This document shows, piece after piece, positions 61,701 to 64,000 of a DNA stretch of 64,000 nt; the first letter of the stretch is position 1; every line of letters begins with the position of its first letter. The notes below the pieces were generated by a model. That model did not search any database. It worked only from the letters and a program-made list of their open reading frames with translations, and was not told the DNA's origin. The stretch comes from Nocardioides sediminis (GTDB lineage: Bacteria > Actinomycetota > Actinomycetes > Propionibacteriales > Nocardioidaceae): NCBI RefSeq assembly GCF_003047295.1, contig NZ_PZYZ01000003.1:62001-126000 (forward strand), in the 5' to 3' direction. Made by a program: the position numbers and the translations under genes.

Positions 61701-63267
61701 CGAGCCGCACGAGGACCCGATCGGCGACCTCATCGCCCGCTACGCGCGCACCCACGGGCCCTTCACCACCGCCGACGTGGCGGCGCGGCTCGGCCTGGGC
61801 GAGGCCGTCGCCCGTCACGCGCTCCAGCGCCTCGTCTCCCGGGGGCGGCTGCTCGAGGGCGAGTTCCGGCCCTCCGGCAGCGGCAGCGAGTGGTGCGACG
61901 CGGAGGTGCTGCGCAAGCTCCGGCGGCGGTCCCTCGCGCGTCTTCGCAAGGAGGTGGAGCCGGTCACCCAGGACACCGTGGCGCGCTTCCTGCCGGCGTG
62001 GCAGCGGGTCGGCGGCAAGCTGCGCGGCGTCGACGGCGTGGTGGCCGCCATCGACCAGCTGGCCGGGTGCCCCGTGCCGGCCAGCGCGCTCGAGCCCCTC
62101 GTCCTCGCGGCGCGGGTCCGCGACTACGAGCCGTCCTACCTCGACGAGCTCACCGCCTCCGGCGAGGTCGTCTGGGCGGGCCACTCGCCCCTGCCCGGCA
62201 GCGACGGCTGGGTCAGCCTGCACCTCGCCGACCAGGCCGAGCTGACGCTGCCCGACATCTCCGACGTCGAGCCCAGTGCCGTGGAGCGTGCGGTCCTCGA
62301 CGCGCTCGACCCCGGCGGCGCGTGGTTCTTCCGCCAGCTCTCCGACCGCGTGGGCTCGACCAGCGACGCGGAGCTCTCGGCCGCGCTGTGGTCGCTGGTC
62401 TGGCAGGGACGGCTGACCAACGACACCGTAACTCCGCTCCGGGCCCTGGTGCGCTCCGGCAACGCGAGCCACCGCACCCGCCGGACGCCGCCCCGGCTCC
62501 GCACCGGCGGCCGTCCCGGCGGCCGGATGCCCGTGCGCACGGGACCGCCGGAGACCGCGGGCCGATGGGCCCTGCTCCCCGAGCGCGACTCCGACCCCAC
62601 CCGGCGTGCCCACGCGACCGCCGAGCACCTCCTCGAGCGGCACGGCGTCGTGACCCGGGGCGCGGTGATGAGCGAGCGCGTCGCGGGCGGCTTCGCCGGG
62701 GTCTACAAGGTGCTCTCGGCGTTCGAGGACACCGGCCGGTGCCGCCGCGGCTACTTCATCGAGGGACTCGGGGCCGCCCAGTTCGGCACGGCCGGGGCGA
62801 TCGACCGGTTGCGCACCTTCGGCGAGCGCGCCGACGCCAAACCGGGAGCCGTCACCCTCGCCGCCACCGACCCGGCCAACCCCTACGGCGCGGCGCTGCC
62901 CTGGCCCGATGCGAGCGGCCGGGGCGCCGACCAGACGGGCGACAAGGCCGTCGAGAAGGCCGTCGAGAAGGCCGGACACCGCCCCGGTCGCAAGGCGGGT
63001 GCCCTGGTCGTGCTCGTCGACGGCGACCTGACGATGTACGTCGAGCGGGGCGGCCGGACGCTGCTCACCTGGAGCGACGACCCGGAGCGGCTGGTGCCGG
63101 CGGCAGCCGCCCTGGCCGACGCCACCCGCCGGGGGGCCCTGGGCAAGCTCGTGGTCGAGCGCGCCGACGGAGCGGCCCTCCTGGGCGGTGGCAGCACCCC
63201 GTTGCGTGCTGCGCTGGACGAGGCCGGCTTCGTGGCCACCCCGAAGGGACTGAGGATGCGTGCCTGA
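58705..63267 (+). CDS. lhr: Lhr-type large DEAD/DEAH helicase
   Basis: 1520 residues, the full actinobacterial Lhr length. RecA-like core: Walker A VVAPTGSGKTLSAFLHAI, VLYISPLKALAVD, motif II VILDEVHAV, motif III GLSATV, motif VI-like ALQRVGRAGHQ. A winged-helix/beta-barrel Lhr core and the long C-terminal domain (TTADVAARLGLGEAVARH, RRGYFIEGLGAAQF) follow. A 3'-5' helicase for DNA crosslink and damage repair in mycobacteria. The ATG at 58705 gives the usual N-terminus. Overlaps nei2 by eight bases. Confidence 0.95.
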   Translation: MPALDHFSAPTRAWFEAAFARPTAAQEGAWDAIAAGKHALVVAPTGSGKTLSAFLHAIDTLLTAERPDDKSRRTRVLYISPLKALAVDVERNLRAPLTGIRHTAERLGTSLPDLTVGLRSGDTSAADRRRLTSSPPDIMITTPESLFLMLTSQARESLRGIDTVILDEVHAVAGSKRGAHLAVSLERLDALLDEPAQRIGLSATVRPLEEVARFLGGSEPVEIVAPPSEKEWDLRVVVPVEDMTAPEEYDEESGDPQRATSIWPHVEEHVVDLVEQHRSTIVFANSRRLAERLTARLNEIATERAGGDPGEDGAAQSVPAQVMAQSGQGGGAGTIIAKAHHGSVSKEQRALIEDDLKRGRLPCVVATSSLELGIDMGSVDLVVQIESPPSVASALQRVGRAGHQVGEVSRGVLFPKHRGDLAQTAVAVERMRSGAIESLSVPANPLDVLAQQVVACTAMEDWEVDDLYALVRRAAPYSALPRSAFDATLDLLSGRYPSEEFAELRPRIVWDRVTGVLSGRPGAQRLAVTSGGTIPDRGLFGVFLVGDKASRVGELDEEMVYESRVGDIFALGATSWRIEDITHDRVLVTPAPGIPGRLPFWKGDSLGRPAELGEAIGSFTRELAGATPAKARERALERGLDDYAAGNLVTYVTEQQEATNALPSDTQLLVERFRDELGDWRLVVHSPYGTPVHAPWALAINARLRERYDIDGQAVASDDGIVIRIPDTDDEPPGGDVVVFEPDEIEQLVTQEVGGSALFASRFRECAARALLLPRRDPGRRSPLWQQRQRSAQLLEVASQYPSFPIVLEAIRECLQDVYDLPALVTLLQRVQRREVTVVDVATQTPSPYARSLLFGYVAQFVYEGDSPIAERRAAALSLDQGLLAELLGRAELRELLDPSVLAEVEAELQWLAPDRRARDAEAVADMLRLLGPLGTAEIADRSVEGADVDAWLTTLSDVRRVVPARIAGEERWTTVEDVGRLRDGLGVPVPPGTPDVFTEPHEDPIGDLIARYARTHGPFTTADVAARLGLGEAVARHALQRLVSRGRLLEGEFRPSGSGSEWCDAEVLRKLRRRSLARLRKEVEPVTQDTVARFLPAWQRVGGKLRGVDGVVAAIDQLAGCPVPASALEPLVLAARVRDYEPSYLDELTASGEVVWAGHSPLPGSDGWVSLHLADQAELTLPDISDVEPSAVERAVLDALDPGGAWFFRQLSDRVGSTSDAELSAALWSLVWQGRLTNDTVTPLRALVRSGNASHRTRRTPPRLRTGGRPGGRMPVRTGPPETAGRWALLPERDSDPTRRAHATAEHLLERHGVVTRGAVMSERVAGGFAGVYKVLSAFEDTGRCRRGYFIEGLGAAQFGTAGAIDRLRTFGERADAKPGAVTLAATDPANPYGAALPWPDASGRGADQTGDKAVEKAVEKAGHRPGRKAGALVVLVDGDLTMYVERGGRTLLTWSDDPERLVPAAAALADATRRGALGKLVVERADGAALLGGGSTPLRAALDEAGFVATPKGLRMRA

Positions 63268-64000
63268 GGGCGACACCGTCTACCGCGCCGCCCGCAAGCT
63301 CGACCGGGCGCTGACCGGCCACGTCCTGGAGGCGAGTGACTTCCGGGTGCCCCAGCTGGCCACCGTGGACCTGTCCGGGGCCAGGGTGACCGGCACCTTC
63401 TCCCGCGGCAAGCACCTGCTGACCCACATCGAGCACGACGATGCCTGGACGTTGCACACCCACCTCAAGATGGAGGGCAGCTGGCACGTCTACCCCCTGC
63501 ACGAGAAGTGGCGGCGACCGGTGACCCAGGCGCGGGTCGTGCTGCGCACCAACGCTCGTGCTGCGGTCGGGTTCTCCCTGGGGATCATCGAGCTGGTCCC
63601 GCGCTCCCACGAGCACGAGGTCGTCGGTCACCTCGGCCCCGACCTCCTCGGGGACGACTGGGACGAGGCGGAGGCACTGCGCCGGCTGCGCAGCGACCCC
63701 ACGCGGCCGGTGGCCGAGGCCCTGCTCGACCAGACCAACCTGGCCGGCATCGGCAACATGTACATGGCCGAGCTGTGCTTCACCAGCGGCGTCCACCCGC
63801 TGCTGCCGGTCGGGGACGTCCCCGACCTCGAGCGGCTCGTGCGCCGGGCCCGGCAGATGCTCGAGCTCAACAAGGAGCGGGCGATCCAGTCCACCACCGG
63901 CGACCTCCGTCCCCGCGAGCGGATGTGGGTCTACCGCCGCGACAACGCGCCGTGCCGTCGCTGCGGGACGCCCGTCCGGGTGGCCATGCGCGGACCCGCC
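63260..64000 (+). CDS. nei2: Endonuclease VIII-like DNA glycosylase Nei2 (3' end outside window)
   Basis: 247 codons visible. GTG start; the mature N-terminus is PEGDTVYRAARKLDRALTG, with catalytic Pro2 and Glu3. The conserved Lys is in FSRGKHLL, the helix-two-turn-helix region has LLDQTNLAGIGNMYMAE, and the first half of the zinc finger (CRRCGTPV) is present before the window ends. Removes oxidised pyrimidines. It sits directly after lhr, the usual actinobacterial repair pair, with eight bases of overlap. Confidence 0.95.
   Translation, partial: MPEGDTVYRAARKLDRALTGHVLEASDFRVPQLATVDLSGARVTGTFSRGKHLLTHIEHDDAWTLHTHLKMEGSWHVYPLHEKWRRPVTQARVVLRTNARAAVGFSLGIIELVPRSHEHEVVGHLGPDLLGDDWDEAEALRRLRSDPTRPVAEALLDQTNLAGIGNMYMAELCFTSGVHPLLPVGDVPDLERLVRRARQMLELNKERAIQSTTGDLRPRERMWVYRRDNAPCRRCGTPVRVAMRGPA

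Overview
The window is chromosomal DNA from a very high-GC actinobacterium. The best fit is the Nocardioides/Propionibacteriales group. Evidence is the GC-rich third codon positions, frequent GTG starts, 4-base ATGA/GTGA/TGATG gene overlaps, several apparently leaderless starts behind TANNNT boxes, and the conserved actinobacterial order pdtaR - pyk - gltDB - lgt - trpABC - hisI. The genus is inferred, not proven. No prophage, insertion sequence, transposase or CRISPR array is seen. The only mobile-type gene is a LAGLIDADG-like endonuclease beside an unusual tRNA.

Layout. 1-2786 (minus strand): end of a branched-chain amino-acid ABC uptake locus (permease, binding lipoprotein) and the ANTAR regulator PdtaR. 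2826-3689: a class-I-shaped tRNA with a CAA (Leu) anticodon and the endonuclease-like gene. 3690-18389 (minus): pyruvate kinase, glutamate synthase, a terminator, then a long lgt-SCO-trpABC-DUF2752-HGxxPAAW-TrpX-hisI-pabC-like run that lacks trpE. 18490-18880: promoter, three tRNAs (Gly, Cys, Val) and a bidirectional hairpin. 18870-20196 (minus): a yybP-ykoY (Mn2+) riboswitch followed by a tiny His-rich membrane protein and a TerC exporter. 20422-28973: small proteins, an FAD/SDR/SRPBCC operon, a K+ channel, a YihY protein, AidB and a methyltransferase. 28987-37101: phosphoglucomutase, an ECF42 sigma factor with three DGPF/YCII proteins and its putative promoter, glgC/glgA, glyA.

37187-43186 (plus): a secreted arylsulfotransferase-like protein, then the assimilatory sulfur operon (cysteine attenuator leader peptide, sulfite reductase, Zn-ribbon protein, cysH, chelatase). 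43150-47811 (minus): recA-recX-ppk2-HipA-like kinase-DUF3037-alkD as one tightly packed unit behind a PafBC-type promoter and a LexA box. 47838-50453 (minus): DinB, methyltransferase, DUF3046 and MFS genes, all with 4-base overlaps. 50626-55330 (plus): a six-gene coupled operon of ECF sigma, Zn-finger membrane protein, ABC ATPase, two membrane proteins and a nucleoside-hydrolase-like lipoprotein. 55323-57861 (minus): a classical drug-type ABC exporter. 57967-64000: Dps, then the Lhr helicase and Nei2 glycosylase repair pair.

How it fits together: most of the window is central metabolism (glycogen, glutamate, Trp/His, sulfur) plus a strong DNA-repair theme (recA unit, AlkD, AidB, Lhr/Nei2, Dps). 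The observations most worth a second look are the riboswitch/His-rich peptide/TerC unit, the extended recA operon with a HipA-like kinase, the sigma/ABC/nucleoside-hydrolase operon, the odd tRNA, and the Cys leader peptide upstream of sulfite reductase.
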